From Gammaproteobacteria bacterium (GTDB lineage: Bacteria; Pseudomonadota; Gammaproteobacteria; Steroidobacterales; JABDKV01): 64,000 bases of DNA. Made by a program: the position numbers and the translations under genes. The notes under the pieces are model-generated. The model made no database searches and was not told the DNA's origin. It saw only the letters and a program-made list of their open reading frames with translations. Within the stretch, counting starts at the first letter, position 1. Every line of letters starts with the position of its first letter. The stretch spans positions 1 through 64,000 of the forward strand of contig JABDJB010000067.1 in assembly GCA_013003425.1 (NCBI GenBank). Reading direction: 5' to 3'. Of this stretch, positions 40,069 through 49,496 are shown in pieces.

Positions 40069-42228
40069 ATGAAACAAAATGACCTGACCGCGGCGCCGGT
40101 ATTTCGCGCCTTTATCGAGTCCGAATTGCTGCCGGAGCTGGAGATCGAAGCGACGGATTTCTGGCGTGGGCTGGGCGCTGTCGTCGCAGAATTGACGCCC
40201 CGGAACCGGCAGTTGCTGCAGACCCGGGACGAGCTGCAGGCCCGTATTGACGCCTGGCACGCTGAAAACAACGCCGCCAGCCGGGATGCCGGTCGTTACC
40301 GCAGTTTTCTCGAGGAGATCGGCTATCTGGCCGCGGATCCCGGCGAGGTGACGATAGCGACAGAAAATGTCGATCCGGAGATCGCGACTGTCGCCGGACC
40401 GCAGCTGGTAGTGCCGGTAAGCAACGCGCGTTTTGCCCTCAATGCCGCCAATGCCCGCTGGGGTAGCCTGTATGACGCCCTTTACGGCACCGACGTCATA
40501 CCTGCCAGCGAAGGTCGCGAGCCGGGCAGTTCGTACAACCCAAAACGCGGCGCCGCGGTTATCGCTTATGCCGCCGGATTTCTGGACCGTGTCGTGCCAT
40601 TGGCGCGCGGCAGCCATGCTGATGCCACGGGTTATGACATCGTCGACACAGCGCTGCAGGTGCGACTTGCTGATGGCGCGGTAACAGGCCTGGCTGCGCC
40701 GTCGCAGTTTGCCGGTTTCAGCGAAGAAGCAGATCAACGTCGCGTGTTGTTACGCAACAATGGGCTGCACATCGAATTGCTGCTCGACCCCGGCCACGTG
40801 ATTGGCCGTGATTCTGCGTCTGATCTGGCTGACGTGATCATGGAGTCGGCGGTGACGACGATCCAGGACTGCGAGGACTCGGTTGCCGCAGTCGATGCCG
40901 GGGACAAGGTCGGTGTTTACCGCAACTGGCTGGGGCTGATGCGTGGCACGCTGGCGGCGACTTTCAGGAAGGGTGGCCGCGAGATGACGCGCACGCTGGA
41001 AGCTGACCGGCAGTACACGGCATGCGACGGCGGGCAACTGACCCTGCATGGCCGCAGCCTGATGCTGGTGCGCAATGTCGGCCACCTGATGCAGACCGAT
41101 GCGGTAATCGACGCAAACGGCGATGAAATTTTTGAGGGAATTCTGGATGCCGTGGTCACGGTTGGTTGTGCCATGCACGACTTGCGCCAGCTCGGCGAAC
41201 ATCGCAACAGCCGCAGCGGCAGCGTCTACATCGTCAAGCCGAAGATGCACGGGCCGGAGGAGGCTGCATTTACCAATCGGCTGTTTGCTGCGGTAGAAGA
41301 CATGTACGGGTTAGCGCGCAACACAATCAAGGTGGGCGTGATGGACGAGGAGCGCCGCACAACGGTCAACCTTGCCGCCTGCATCAATGCCGTGCGTGAA
41401 CGGCTGGTGTTTATCAACACGGGGTTTCTCGACCGTACGGGTGATGAGATCCACACCAGCATGGAAGCCGGCCCGATGCTGCCAAAAGAGATCATCAAGA
41501 CGCAGCCGTGGATCAATGCCTACGAGGACTGGAATGTCGATATCGGTATCCGCTGCGGGCTGCCCGGTCGGGCGCAGATCGGTAAGGGTATGTGGCCGAA
41601 ACCGGATGAGATGAAGCAGATGGTGGAGACTAAAATCGGTCATCTCGAGGCCGGCGCGAACTGCGCCTGGGTACCGTCACCGACTGCGGCAACCCTGCAT
41701 GCCATGCACTATCATCAGGTTAACGTTTTTGCACGGCAGCGTGAGCTGGCAAAGCGCTCGCTGGCGAGCCTGGAGGATATCCTGACCCCACCGTTCTGCG
41801 ACCCGGCTTCGCTGGATGCCACCACCATAGATATGGAGCTGAAGAACAATGCCCAGGGGATTCTGGGCTACGTGGTGCGCTGGATCGACCAGGGCGTCGG
41901 TTGTTCCAAGGTGCCCGACATCAACAACGTCGGGCTGATGGAGGACCGTGCAACGCTGCGTATCTCCAGCCAGCACATGGCCAACTGGTTGCGGCACGGC
42001 ATCTGCAGCGAAGAGCAGGTAATCGCCGCGTTTCGCAGCATGGCCGAAGTGGTAGACGGGCAGAATGCCGGCGACCCGGCCTACGTAAACATGGCGCCGG
42101 ATCTTGACAGCAGTACTGCGTTCCGCGCCGCCTGTGACCTGGTTTTCAAAGGTTGCGAGCAGCCCAGCGGCTACACCGAACCATTACTGCACGCCTACCG
42201 CCGCCAGCACAAAGCAGGTACGCGTTGA
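40069..42228 (+). CDS. glcB: Malate synthase G
   Basis: 719 residues, as expected for the monomeric G form. It condenses glyoxylate with acetyl-CoA to malate, serving growth on acetate, glycolate or ketogenic substrates. Typical segments: [37 protein letters not shown]-type active-site region (here [20 protein letters not shown]), [27 protein letters not shown], and [17 protein letters not shown]. The gene is divergent from NAD-GDH across 173 bp. No isocitrate lyase or glycolate oxidase gene is in the window. Confidence 0.97.
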   Translation: MKQNDLTAAPVFRAFIESELLPELEIEATDFWRGLGAVVAELTPRNRQLLQTRDELQARIDAWHAENNAASRDAGRYRSFLEEIGYLAADPGEVTIATENVDPEIATVAGPQLVVPVSNARFALNAANARWGSLYDALYGTDVIPASEGREPGSSYNPKRGAAVIAYAAGFLDRVVPLARGSHADATGYDIVDTALQVRLADGAVTGLAAPSQFAGFSEEADQRRVLLRNNGLHIELLLDPGHVIGRDSASDLADVIMESAVTTIQDCEDSVAAVDAGDKVGVYRNWLGLMRGTLAATFRKGGREMTRTLEADRQYTACDGGQLTLHGRSLMLVRNVGHLMQTDAVIDANGDEIFEGILDAVVTVGCAMHDLRQLGEHRNSRSGSVYIVKPKMHGPEEAAFTNRLFAAVEDMYGLARNTIKVGVMDEERRTTVNLAACINAVRERLVFINTGFLDRTGDEIHTSMEAGPMLPKEIIKTQPWINAYEDWNVDIGIRCGLPGRAQIGKGMWPKPDEMKQMVETKIGHLEAGANCAWVPSPTAATLHAMHYHQVNVFARQRELAKRSLASLEDILTPPFCDPASLDATTIDMELKNNAQGILGYVVRWIDQGVGCSKVPDINNVGLMEDRATLRISSQHMANWLRHGICSEEQVIAAFRSMAEVVDGQNAGDPAYVNMAPDLDSSTAFRAACDLVFKGCEQPSGYTEPLLHAYRRQHKAGTR

Positions 42229-42385
42229 GATAGTTATCTGCAGCGCCCTGCGGCAGGAAGCATTGAGCCTGATTACAGGTATCGGCGACAGAACCCGTGG
42301 TCTGTCCCTGATTATTGGTCTAGGCTGCAGGTATAAGTCCAACAAGCAAACCTGCCCGCCGCACATGGGCGAAAGGGAGAGAGCC

Positions 42386-43303
42386 ATGCTAATGCCAGCC
42401 CGTCTTTTGGCCGCATTGATTTTTGGTGCGGTGCTGAGCCATTCCGCTGCCGCCGACGAGGAAACGCTGCAAAACGATGGTTTTGCAGACGGCGCGCCGG
42501 TCAATTTTCAGGCAGGGTTTATCGCCGGCGAGATTGCAGCCGCCCGCTTCGAACCTAAGATAGCCTGCCCCTGTGTTTTGAGCAGTATTACGCTGCTGTT
42601 TGGCGGGGCCGCAGTAAGCAGGGAAATGGGGATTTCTGTCTGGGACGACGCGGGCGGTGGATCTGAGCCTGGCTCGCTACTGTTCACAGGCGACGTGACG
42701 CTGACCGGTTCAAACGTTTTCCTGCAGCAAATCGATCTCACTCTGACACCGATCATTATCAATGGGCCATTTCGGGTCGGGCTGCAATTCGGACACAACG
42801 GGCTGCCGAGCATTGCAACCGACCTGGACGGTACGATCAATGCCGGTGCCAACTACATCCTGGCCGATATCGGGGCCGGACTTCTGTTCTGGTTTCCGGC
42901 AAGCCAACTAGGCGTTGGCGGCGACTTTGTGATGCGAGCCACAATCGACAACCTGGTGGAGCCCGACCTGGATGCAGACGGTATTCCAGATAGCACCGAT
43001 AACTGTATCGAGGTCATTAACGCCGACCAGCGTGACACCGATGCTGACAACATCGGCAATGCCTGCGATCCTGACCTCAACAATGACTGTCAGGTTGATC
43101 TGGTGGATCTGGCCCTGTTTCGCCTGGTATTCCTGACTGCCGACCCGGACGCCGATTACAACGGTGACGACAGAGTTGATCTTGTGGATCTGGCTTTGAT
43201 GAGAACGCTGTTCCTGCAGCCGCCCGGGCCCAGTGCGACCGGGTGCGTCGTCACAAGCGGGGTCGGACCAACTATCAGGCAGCAAAAGACAATCCAGGAG
43301 TGA
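42386..43303 (+). CDS. Secreted protein with thrombospondin-3 and dockerin-like calcium loops
   Basis: 305 residues. A signal peptide (MPARLLAALIFGAVLSHSAAA) is followed by a ~170-residue beta-rich domain of unknown family, with paired cysteines in KIACPCVLSS. Then come TSP3-like loops (DLDADGIPDSTDNCI, DTDADNIGNACDPDLNNDC) and two EF-hand-like dockerin-type repeats (NDCQVDLVDLALFRLVF and NGDDRVDLVDLALMRTLF). It is probably exported and calcium-stabilised. ATG 42386 is supported by AGGGAG upstream; ATG 42365 and 42392 are in frame. The upstream 42229-42385 gap shows no clear promoter, and the 43304-43411 gap after it shows only weak stem-loops. Confidence 0.8.
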   Translation: MLMPARLLAALIFGAVLSHSAAADEETLQNDGFADGAPVNFQAGFIAGEIAAARFEPKIACPCVLSSITLLFGGAAVSREMGISVWDDAGGGSEPGSLLFTGDVTLTGSNVFLQQIDLTLTPIIINGPFRVGLQFGHNGLPSIATDLDGTINAGANYILADIGAGLLFWFPASQLGVGGDFVMRATIDNLVEPDLDADGIPDSTDNCIEVINADQRDTDADNIGNACDPDLNNDCQVDLVDLALFRLVFLTADPDADYNGDDRVDLVDLALMRTLFLQPPGPSATGCVVTSGVGPTIRQQKTIQE

Positions 43304-43411
43304 CCCTGCTTTTAATGCGGCCGGCTTGAATCGCATTGTCGGGTTTGAAATCGCGATTGAAGCTGTCGATGCGGCCGGTTAAAGAGAGCAGGTGCTGTAG
43401 TCCGGCCTCGA

Positions 43412-44608
43412 TCAGTCAGCTTTGGCAAGGTCGGCGATCATTGCAGCGAGGAAGCGGCAGGCTTCGCCGCCCGTTATACAGCGGTGATCGAAGGTGAGCG
43501 ACAGCGGGATGCGGCGATGCACTTCGATGCCACCCATCACCGCGACGACGTCGTGGCGAATGCCGCCGGTGCCGACGATGGTGACCATAGGCGGGACTAT
43601 TACCGGTGTGGCGTAGCGACCGGCCATCATGCCGAAGTTTGACAACGTAATAGTCGGATCTTTCATGTCGGCTGGTGCAACCGCGCGGTTGCGGGTTGCG
43701 ACTTTGACGTCATTGATCGCTGCGCGCAGCTGGTTGCTGTCGCGGCTGCCGATATCACGCAGTACCGGGACAATCAGCCCGTCCGGTGTATCGACCGCCA
43801 TTGCAAGGTCTATATGCTGATGCATCGTGCGGCTGTTCGATTCCGGGTCGTACCAGGCGTTCAGCGCCGGTTCCGCGCGACAACCGGCGACGATACTGCG
43901 CAGTACTCGCGTAGTGATGTCCTGGCCACGTGCCCATTCGTGGATATCGGCGTCGTCGAACAAGGTGCACGCGGTAACCTGGTCGCGCGACTGGCTCATG
44001 CTGTGCGACATTGCGCGACGCGGGCCGCGCAGGGGTTCTGCTGCGCCGTAATTGATATCGGTGCGCGGTGCGGGCGGCGGCATTGCCGGTCCGATGGTGC
44101 TGCTGGTTTGTGCAAAGGCACGAACGTCATTGGCAGTGACCAGGCCGTTTTTGCCACTGGGCGTGACATCGCGCAGATCGACATGCATCTTTTTGGCCAG
44201 CGCACGTACCGCCGGGGCAGCCTTGACGCGGCCCTTGCGCCGCCGGCCACGGCCGCCAATGATAGCGGTTTCAACCATTACTTCATCGCTGGTCGGCATG
44301 CTGCCAACCACGGTGCCGCTGTCACCGGCGTCGGCTTTTTCCGCAGCAGGCGCGGCCGCTGCCACCACGCCATCGTCGCCGGCAAATTCCACCAGCGGCT
44401 TCCCTGTTTCGACGATATCGCCCTCACCAGCGTGCAGTCTGGCAATAACACCGGACTGTGGCGCGGGTACCTCTACTACTGCCTTCGCGGTTTCCACCGA
44501 TACCATCGGCTGGTCGACTTTGACCTCATCGCCTTCCTTGACGTGCCAGGTGACAATTTCAGCTTCGGGCAGACCTTCACCAAGGTCGGGCAGGTTGAAC
44601 GTGCTCAT
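43412..44608 (-). CDS. 2-oxoacid dehydrogenase E2 (dihydrolipoamide acyltransferase)
   Basis: 398 residues, the acyl-transfer core of a branched-chain 2-oxoacid or pyruvate dehydrogenase complex. Domains: one lipoyl domain (about 1-80: FNLPDLGEGLPEAEIVTWHV, lipoyl Lys in VETAKAVVEV); an E1/E3-binding domain (about 130-170: APAVRALAKKMHVDLRDVTPSGKNGLVTANDV); and the catalytic domain ending LTFDHRCITGGEACRFLAAM with the active His. ATG 44608 is the start that gives a normal lipoyl N-terminus. It lies 13 bp after the E1-beta stop and completes an operon E1a-E1b-E2. No E3 gene is adjacent. Confidence 0.93.
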   Translation of the reverse strand: MSTFNLPDLGEGLPEAEIVTWHVKEGDEVKVDQPMVSVETAKAVVEVPAPQSGVIARLHAGEGDIVETGKPLVEFAGDDGVVAAAAPAAEKADAGDSGTVVGSMPTSDEVMVETAIIGGRGRRRKGRVKAAPAVRALAKKMHVDLRDVTPSGKNGLVTANDVRAFAQTSSTIGPAMPPPAPRTDINYGAAEPLRGPRRAMSHSMSQSRDQVTACTLFDDADIHEWARGQDITTRVLRSIVAGCRAEPALNAWYDPESNSRTMHQHIDLAMAVDTPDGLIVPVLRDIGSRDSNQLRAAINDVKVATRNRAVAPADMKDPTITLSNFGMMAGRYATPVIVPPMVTIVGTGGIRHDVVAVMGGIEVHRRIPLSLTFDHRCITGGEACRFLAAMIADLAKAD

Positions 44609-44621
44609 GTAATAGTCCCCG

Positions 44622-45599
44622 TCAGGCTTCCAGCGTTTCAGTGATCGCATCTTTGATGCGGGCGACGCTGGGCAGATATTCCATCTCCAGCCGGAACAGC
44701 GGCATCACCGTATCGTAACCGCTGACACGCCGGATCGGCGCCTGCAGGTCATAGATGCCTTTCTCCGCGACCTGCGCGGCGATTTCAGCGCCCACGCCGC
44801 AGGTCTGGACAGCTTCGTGAACGATAACGAGTCGACCGGTCTTCTCCACCGATTCAAGAATAGTCTCGATGTCCAGCGGGCTGATCGTCGCCAGGTCGAT
44901 TACTTCACAACTGACGCCTTCATTGGCCAGTTCTGCCGCGGCCTTTGTCGTCTCATGGGTCATGGCGCCCCATGTCACAACGGTGATGTCATCACCCTCG
45001 CGCAGGATGTAACAAACATCCAGCGGCAGCGCCTCGCCGTTGTCCTCGACTTCCTGCTTGGCCAGGCGATAGATCCGTTTGGGTTCGAGGAACACAACCG
45101 GGTCAGGGTCGCGGATTGCCGCCAGCAGCAGGCCGTAAGCGCGCGCCGGCGAGGAGGGGATAACCACGCGCACGCCAGGTATGTGCGCAAAAAGCGCTTC
45201 GGTGCTTTCCGAGTGATGCTCCGGCGCATGAATGCCGCCGCCATACGGTGCGCGCAATACCATCGGGCAGGTCAGTCGTCCGCGGGTGCGGTGTCGCAGC
45301 CGGCCGGCATGGCTGATCATCTGGTCAAAAGCCGGATAGATAAAGCCCATGAACTGGATTTCGGCAATCGGCAGCATGCCCTGCGCGGCCATGCCCACCG
45401 ACATGCCGGCAATCATGTTTTCCGCCAGTGGCGTGTCCATCACCCGTTCCTTGCCGAACTGCTGCTGTAGACCGGCCGTGGCACGAAATACACCGCCGTT
45501 TACGCCAACGTCTTCTCCCAGCACCACGACGCGCTCGTCATTACCCAGTTCATGCGCCAGCGCCATCGTAACGCCCTCAATCAGTGCAATGCGGGGCAT
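44622..45599 (-). CDS. 2-oxoacid dehydrogenase E1 beta subunit
   Basis: 325 residues, the transketolase-C type half of the thiamine-diphosphate E1 enzyme. It shows VVLGEDVGVNGGVFRATAGLQ, DTPLAENMIAGMSVGMAAQGM, GLRPIAE-type PIAEIQFMGFIYPAFDQ, RAPYGGGIHAPEHHSES, and near the end EAVQTCGVGAEIAAQVAE. The ATG shares a base with the E1-alpha stop (TGATG). Works with the neighbouring alpha subunit to decarboxylate a 2-oxoacid and load the lipoyl group on E2. Confidence 0.95.
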   Translation of the reverse strand: MPRIALIEGVTMALAHELGNDERVVVLGEDVGVNGGVFRATAGLQQQFGKERVMDTPLAENMIAGMSVGMAAQGMLPIAEIQFMGFIYPAFDQMISHAGRLRHRTRGRLTCPMVLRAPYGGGIHAPEHHSESTEALFAHIPGVRVVIPSSPARAYGLLLAAIRDPDPVVFLEPKRIYRLAKQEVEDNGEALPLDVCYILREGDDITVVTWGAMTHETTKAAAELANEGVSCEVIDLATISPLDIETILESVEKTGRLVIVHEAVQTCGVGAEIAAQVAEKGIYDLQAPIRRVSGYDTVMPLFRLEMEYLPSVARIKDAITETLEA

Positions 45600-46687
45600 C
45601 AGTGGCCACTCCCGTTGGTGCCTTCGTAACGGACAGCAGTTTCCAGTTGCTCCTGCATTGCTTCGGGCAGCGTGGCGTACATATGTTCAAACATCGCGCT
45701 CACCGGCATACGCGGGGTTGCGAGATACTCATCAACTGCCGCATCGACTTCCCGGGCACATTCTTCAAGCATTTGCTGCTCGCGTTGCTCATCCCACAGA
45801 CCCTCGTTCATCAGGTACCGCCGAATTCTTATCAGCGGCTCGAAGCCCCACGCTTCTTCCACTTCTTCCTTCGGGCGATAGCGGGTGGCGTCGTCTGCGG
45901 TGGTGTGGTCTGACAGCCGATACGTCATGGCCTCGATAAGAGCCGGCCCGCCGCCGCTGCGGGCGCGCTCCAGCGCGGCACTGACCGCAGCCCGGACAGC
46001 AATGACATCGTTGCCATCCACCTGGATACCGGGCATGCCTGCCGCAATGGCTTTCTGCGCCAGCGTCTCGGCCGCCGTCTGCAAATGCAGCGGTACGGAT
46101 ATCGCCCATTTGTTGTTAACCACCATGAATACGGCCGGCAATTGCTGCGCGCCGGCCAGGTTGAGGGCCTCGTAAAATGCGCCTTCGGATGTGCCGCCGT
46201 CGCCGATCGACGAGACCGCACAGCGCTTTTCGCCGCGCAGCTTGAACGCCATTGCTGCACCGGCGGCATGCAGGCACTGCGTTGCAATGGGCACGCACCA
46301 GGGAAAATCATGTTTTGGTCCGGCAAAATTATTGCCGCGCTCGTCGCCGCCCCAGTAAAGCAGAATTTCCGACATTTTTACGCCGCGCCACATCTGCGCG
46401 CCATATTCCCGATACATCGGCGCAAATACGTCTTCGGGCGCCATTGCGGCACCTACACCTACATGCGTCGCTTCATGCCCCAGGCATGAGGCGTATGTGC
46501 CAAGTTTGCCGGTGCGCTGCAGGTTGATGGCCTTGGTATCGAACGTTCGAACCAGAGACATGCTGCGATACATCGTGAGCAGTTCATCCGTATCGCGTGC
46601 GAAGGCCGGAAGTTCGCTGACCACTTTTCCTTCCGGGTCGAGGATCTGCAGGTGATCGACACGGTATTCAGCGACTGTTTTCTTCAA
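45599..46687 (-). CDS. 2-oxoacid dehydrogenase E1 alpha subunit (BCKDH-like)
   Basis: 362 residues from a TTG at 46687 that has AAGAGG 7 nt upstream; a GTG at 46768 is in frame but has no ribosome site. The ThDP motif is present (SSIGDGGTSEGAFYEALNLAGAQQLPAVFMVVNNKWAIS). The loop TYRLSDHTTADDATRYR matches the branched-chain E1-alpha pattern (SxxDD before a Tyr-Arg) better than that of pyruvate E1-alpha, so a branched-chain keto-acid substrate is preferred; pyruvate dehydrogenase is the alternative annotation. It heads the E1a-E1b-E2 operon and diverges from tryptophan dioxygenase. Confidence 0.9.
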   Translation of the reverse strand: MKKTVAEYRVDHLQILDPEGKVVSELPAFARDTDELLTMYRSMSLVRTFDTKAINLQRTGKLGTYASCLGHEATHVGVGAAMAPEDVFAPMYREYGAQMWRGVKMSEILLYWGGDERGNNFAGPKHDFPWCVPIATQCLHAAGAAMAFKLRGEKRCAVSSIGDGGTSEGAFYEALNLAGAQQLPAVFMVVNNKWAISVPLHLQTAAETLAQKAIAAGMPGIQVDGNDVIAVRAAVSAALERARSGGGPALIEAMTYRLSDHTTADDATRYRPKEEVEEAWGFEPLIRIRRYLMNEGLWDEQREQQMLEECAREVDAAVDEYLATPRMPVSAMFEHMYATLPEAMQEQLETAVRYEGTNGSGH

Positions 46688-46785
46688 GACGTAACCTCTT
46701 GCCGGCCAATGTGGCCGCTTGCTTAATGTCTGGCTGGCGCCGGTAAAATCAGCCGGGTGCGAGTGCACCGCCGGCAGCGCGCGGC

Positions 46786-46833
46786 ATTATAACCCAAGAT
46801 ATTTTGTGCGCTGCCACAACCGGCGTATATACT
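46786..46833. promoter_or_regulatory. Divergent promoters: E1 alpha (minus) and tryptophan dioxygenase (plus)
   Basis: The minus-strand box TATAAT occupies 46786-46791 (GGTTATAATGCC). The plus-strand box TATACT occupies 46828-46833, with TTGTGC at 46804-46809 giving an 18-bp spacer. Both lie in the 176 bp between the two start codons. Confidence 0.5.
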
Positions 46834-46863
46834 GCTGATTCGCCTGACCACACGGATTTGACG

Positions 46864-47706
46864 ATGCCGGACAAGCCAATCGAAAGCGGCCTGGCCAAGG
46901 TCGAAAACCAGTCACTGACCTACAGCGAGTATCTGGGCCTGGATGCCATACTCAGTGCGCAGCACCCGTTGGCAGATCCGCCGCACCACGACGAGATGTT
47001 GTTCATCGTTCAGCACCAGATTGCCGAGTTGTGGTTCAAGCTGAGCCTGCACGAACTGCGTGCCGCAATCGACATGATCCGAAACGATCATCTGGAGCCC
47101 TGCACCAAGATCATCGCGCGAATCAAAATAGTGCAGCAGCAGCTGTTCAGCCAGTGGGCGGTGCTCGAGACGCTGACGCCGATCGAATACGTACAGATGC
47201 GCGACGTGCTTGGAACCGCTTCGGGGTTCCAGTCGCTGCAGTATCGCCAGTTCGAGTTCGCGCTTGGCAACAAGAACCGGGCGATGCTCGATATTCACGG
47301 TGTCGGGACGCCGGCCGGGGAAATTCTCAACGAGTGGCTCAACCGGCCGAGTATTTATGACGAATTCCTTCGCCACCTGCACCGCAAAGGCCACAATGTG
47401 CCAGCCGAGCGCGTTAACCGCGACTGGGGCGAGCCGTATGTCTCCCATCCCGGTGTCGTGGAGGTATTCAAACGCATTTACGAGAACCCGCAGCGTTACT
47501 GGGATGCCTACGATGTCAGCGAAAAACTGGTGGACCTGGAGGAGAACTTCCAGCTGTGGCGCTTTCGGCACATGAAAACCGTCGAGCGCATTATTGGCTA
47601 CAAGAAAGGCACCGGAGGCTCATCCGGCGTGCCATTTCTGCGCCGGGCGCTGGAAATGCGCTTCTTCCCGGAGCTGCTCGAGGTGCGCACCGAAATCGAA
47701 GCCTGA
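46864..47706 (+). CDS. kynA: Tryptophan 2,3-dioxygenase
   Basis: 280-residue heme enzyme that opens the indole ring of tryptophan to N-formylkynurenine. Family segments: LTYSEYLGLDAILSAQHPL, HHDEMLFIVQHQIAELWFKL, FGSQSLQYR-like GFQSLQYRQFEF, and WRFRHMKTVERIIGYKKGTGGSSGVPFL, which holds the heme-ligand His and substrate loop. The start MPDKPIESGL at 46864 is preferred; an in-frame codon at 46804 would overlap the promoter. kynB/kynU are not adjacent. It opens an aromatic amino-acid catabolic operon. Confidence 0.97.
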   Translation: MPDKPIESGLAKVENQSLTYSEYLGLDAILSAQHPLADPPHHDEMLFIVQHQIAELWFKLSLHELRAAIDMIRNDHLEPCTKIIARIKIVQQQLFSQWAVLETLTPIEYVQMRDVLGTASGFQSLQYRQFEFALGNKNRAMLDIHGVGTPAGEILNEWLNRPSIYDEFLRHLHRKGHNVPAERVNRDWGEPYVSHPGVVEVFKRIYENPQRYWDAYDVSEKLVDLEENFQLWRFRHMKTVERIIGYKKGTGGSSGVPFLRRALEMRFFPELLEVRTEIEA

Positions 47707-47707
47707 C

Positions 47708-47716
47708 TGCTATAAT
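47708..47716 (+). promoter_or_regulatory. Extended -10 promoter for hppD
   Basis: TGCTATAAT, a full extended -10 (TGn-TATAAT), overlaps the kynA stop region. It would give a 5' leader of about 73 nt to hppD, containing a GC-rich imperfect stem-loop at 47741-47777 before the AGGAG ribosome site. Confidence 0.6.
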
Positions 47717-47795
47717 AGCCGTATTATTGCGCATCAACGCCGTGGCGCCCGCGAGCTATGCTTGGCGGGCGTCGCCGGTTTACAGGAGCTTCGTA

Positions 47796-48848
47796 ATGCC
47801 TGAAATTCGTGAAAATCCCACCGGCATTCACGGGTTCGAATTTGTCGAATTTGCCGCCCCCGACCCGGCGCAGCTGATCGACCTGTTCAGCCGGCTGGGC
47901 TTTACCCGTGTTGCCCGTCATCACCAGCGACCGATCACCCTGTGGCGACAGAATGCGGTCAACTTTCTGATCAACGAGGACCCGGACAGTTTCGCGGCTG
48001 AATTCGCTGCCGTGCACGGCCCATGTGCCTGCGGCTTTGCAGTGCGTTTTGCCGATCCTGTCAAAGCCCAGGGTATCGCACTCGAGCGTGGCGGCAGGGA
48101 ATTCACCACACGGCCCGAGACACTGGCGCTGCAGGCGCCGGTAATTGAGGGGATTGGCGGTGCAGCCCTGTATTTTGTCCCGGATGACGACGCGCAGATC
48201 TATTCCGGGGAGTTTGTCGAGTTTCCACAGGTTGACCAGCAGCCGCGCGGGCTCGGGCTCTCATTCATCGACCATCTGACTCACAACGTGTACCAGGGCA
48301 ACATGGACAAGTGGGCAGACTTTTACGAAAACCTGTTCAACTTTGAAGAGATTCGCTACTTCGACATCAAGGGTGTCAAGACCGGGCTGCAATCGCGCGC
48401 CATGACGGCCCCGGATGGCAAGGTGCGTATCCCGATCAACGAATCGGCTGATGACAAATCACAGATTGCCGAGTATCTCGAGGAGTACAAGGGTGAGGGC
48501 ATCCAGCATATCGCGCTGTTTACCAACAACATCTACGAAACAGTGGAGCGCCTGCGGGAGAACGGAATCGAATTTCTTGACGTGCCTGACACCTATTACG
48601 AGATAGTCCCCGAGCGTATCCCTGAGCACGGCGAAGACCTGCAGCGCATGCATCGCAACTACATCCTCATAGATGCAGACCAGAAAGATAAAAAACAAAT
48701 GCTGCTGCAGATATTCACCCAGACCTGCATCGGTCCGATCTTTTTCGAGATCATCCAGCGCAAGGGCAACGAGGGTTTCGGTGAGGGCAACTTCCAGGCG
48801 TTGTTCGACTCGATCGAACGCGACCAGCAAAAGCGTGGTGTGCTCTAG
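47796..48848 (+). CDS. hppD: 4-Hydroxyphenylpyruvate dioxygenase
   Basis: 350-residue non-heme iron enzyme that makes homogentisate in tyrosine and phenylalanine breakdown. The iron ligands are visible: His in FIDHLTHNVYQG, His in GIQHIALFTNN and Glu in GPIFFEIIQRKGNEGFGEGNFQALF. The N-terminal vestigial VOC domain begins GIHGFEFVEFAAPDP. Start at ATG 47796 with CAGGAG upstream. Followed 6 bp later by the maleylacetoacetate isomerase gene; homogentisate dioxygenase and fumarylacetoacetase are not in the window. Confidence 0.97.
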   Translation: MPEIRENPTGIHGFEFVEFAAPDPAQLIDLFSRLGFTRVARHHQRPITLWRQNAVNFLINEDPDSFAAEFAAVHGPCACGFAVRFADPVKAQGIALERGGREFTTRPETLALQAPVIEGIGGAALYFVPDDDAQIYSGEFVEFPQVDQQPRGLGLSFIDHLTHNVYQGNMDKWADFYENLFNFEEIRYFDIKGVKTGLQSRAMTAPDGKVRIPINESADDKSQIAEYLEEYKGEGIQHIALFTNNIYETVERLRENGIEFLDVPDTYYEIVPERIPEHGEDLQRMHRNYILIDADQKDKKQMLLQIFTQTCIGPIFFEIIQRKGNEGFGEGNFQALFDSIERDQQKRGVL

Positions 48849-48854
48849 CAGTTA

Positions 48855-49496
48855 ATGTCTTTGCGACTCTATACGTACTGGCGCAGCAGCTCGTCCTATC
48901 GTGTGCGCATTGCGCTCAACCTGAAAGGGCTGGAGTACGAGCAGGTGCCAGTGCACCTGGCCCGCGGCGAGCAGCATGGTGTTTACCGGCAGCTCAATCC
49001 GCAGGGAATGGTGCCGGCGCTTGCGCATGACGGCATGCTGCTGATCCAGTCGCTGGCCATAATCGACTACCTCGAGCACGCATTTCCGCAGCCAGCGTTG
49101 TTACCGGAGGATGCGGCTGACCGTGCACGCGTTATTGCGCTGGCGCAGATAGTGGTGGCCGAGACTCAGCCGCTGAACAATTTTGGCGTGCTCAAATACC
49201 TGGCCGGTGAAGTCGGGATAAGCGAGGAACAGCGCCAGGGCTGGTATGAACACTGGGTGGCGCGCGGCTTTGCGGCCTTTGAGGCGTTGCTGGCCGATCC
49301 ACGCAGCGGCGAATTCTGCCATGGTGACAAGCCGACGCTTGCGGACATTTGCCTGGTGCCACAGGTCTATAACGCGCGTCGTTTTAACTGCGACCTGGAG
49401 CCCTACCCGGGCATCCGCCGGATTGAGGAAAGATGCCTGCAGCTGCCGGCGTTCGATGACGCGGTCCCCGAACGGCAACCTGACTGCGACCAGTGA
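48855..49496 (+). CDS. maiA: Maleylacetoacetate isomerase
   Basis: 213-residue zeta-class glutathione transferase converting maleylacetoacetate to fumarylacetoacetate. The N-terminus LRLYTYWRSSSSYRVRIALNLKGLEYE contains the SSS(S)YRVRIAL active-site motif. NPQGMVPALAHDG, LIQSLAIIDYLEHAFPQPALLP and FCHGDKPTLADICLVPQVYNARRF complete the fold. The final bases overlap the GTG of the next gene by 4 nt. Confidence 0.95.
   Translation: MSLRLYTYWRSSSSYRVRIALNLKGLEYEQVPVHLARGEQHGVYRQLNPQGMVPALAHDGMLLIQSLAIIDYLEHAFPQPALLPEDAADRARVIALAQIVVAETQPLNNFGVLKYLAGEVGISEEQRQGWYEHWVARGFAAFEALLADPRSGEFCHGDKPTLADICLVPQVYNARRFNCDLEPYPGIRRIEERCLQLPAFDDAVPERQPDCDQ

Noticed and set aside
43307-43400. Rho-independent terminator between the calcium-loop protein gene and E2
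   Set aside because: Only a 6-bp stem with a 12-nt loop (43314-43337) and an imperfect outer pairing are seen, with no U-run.
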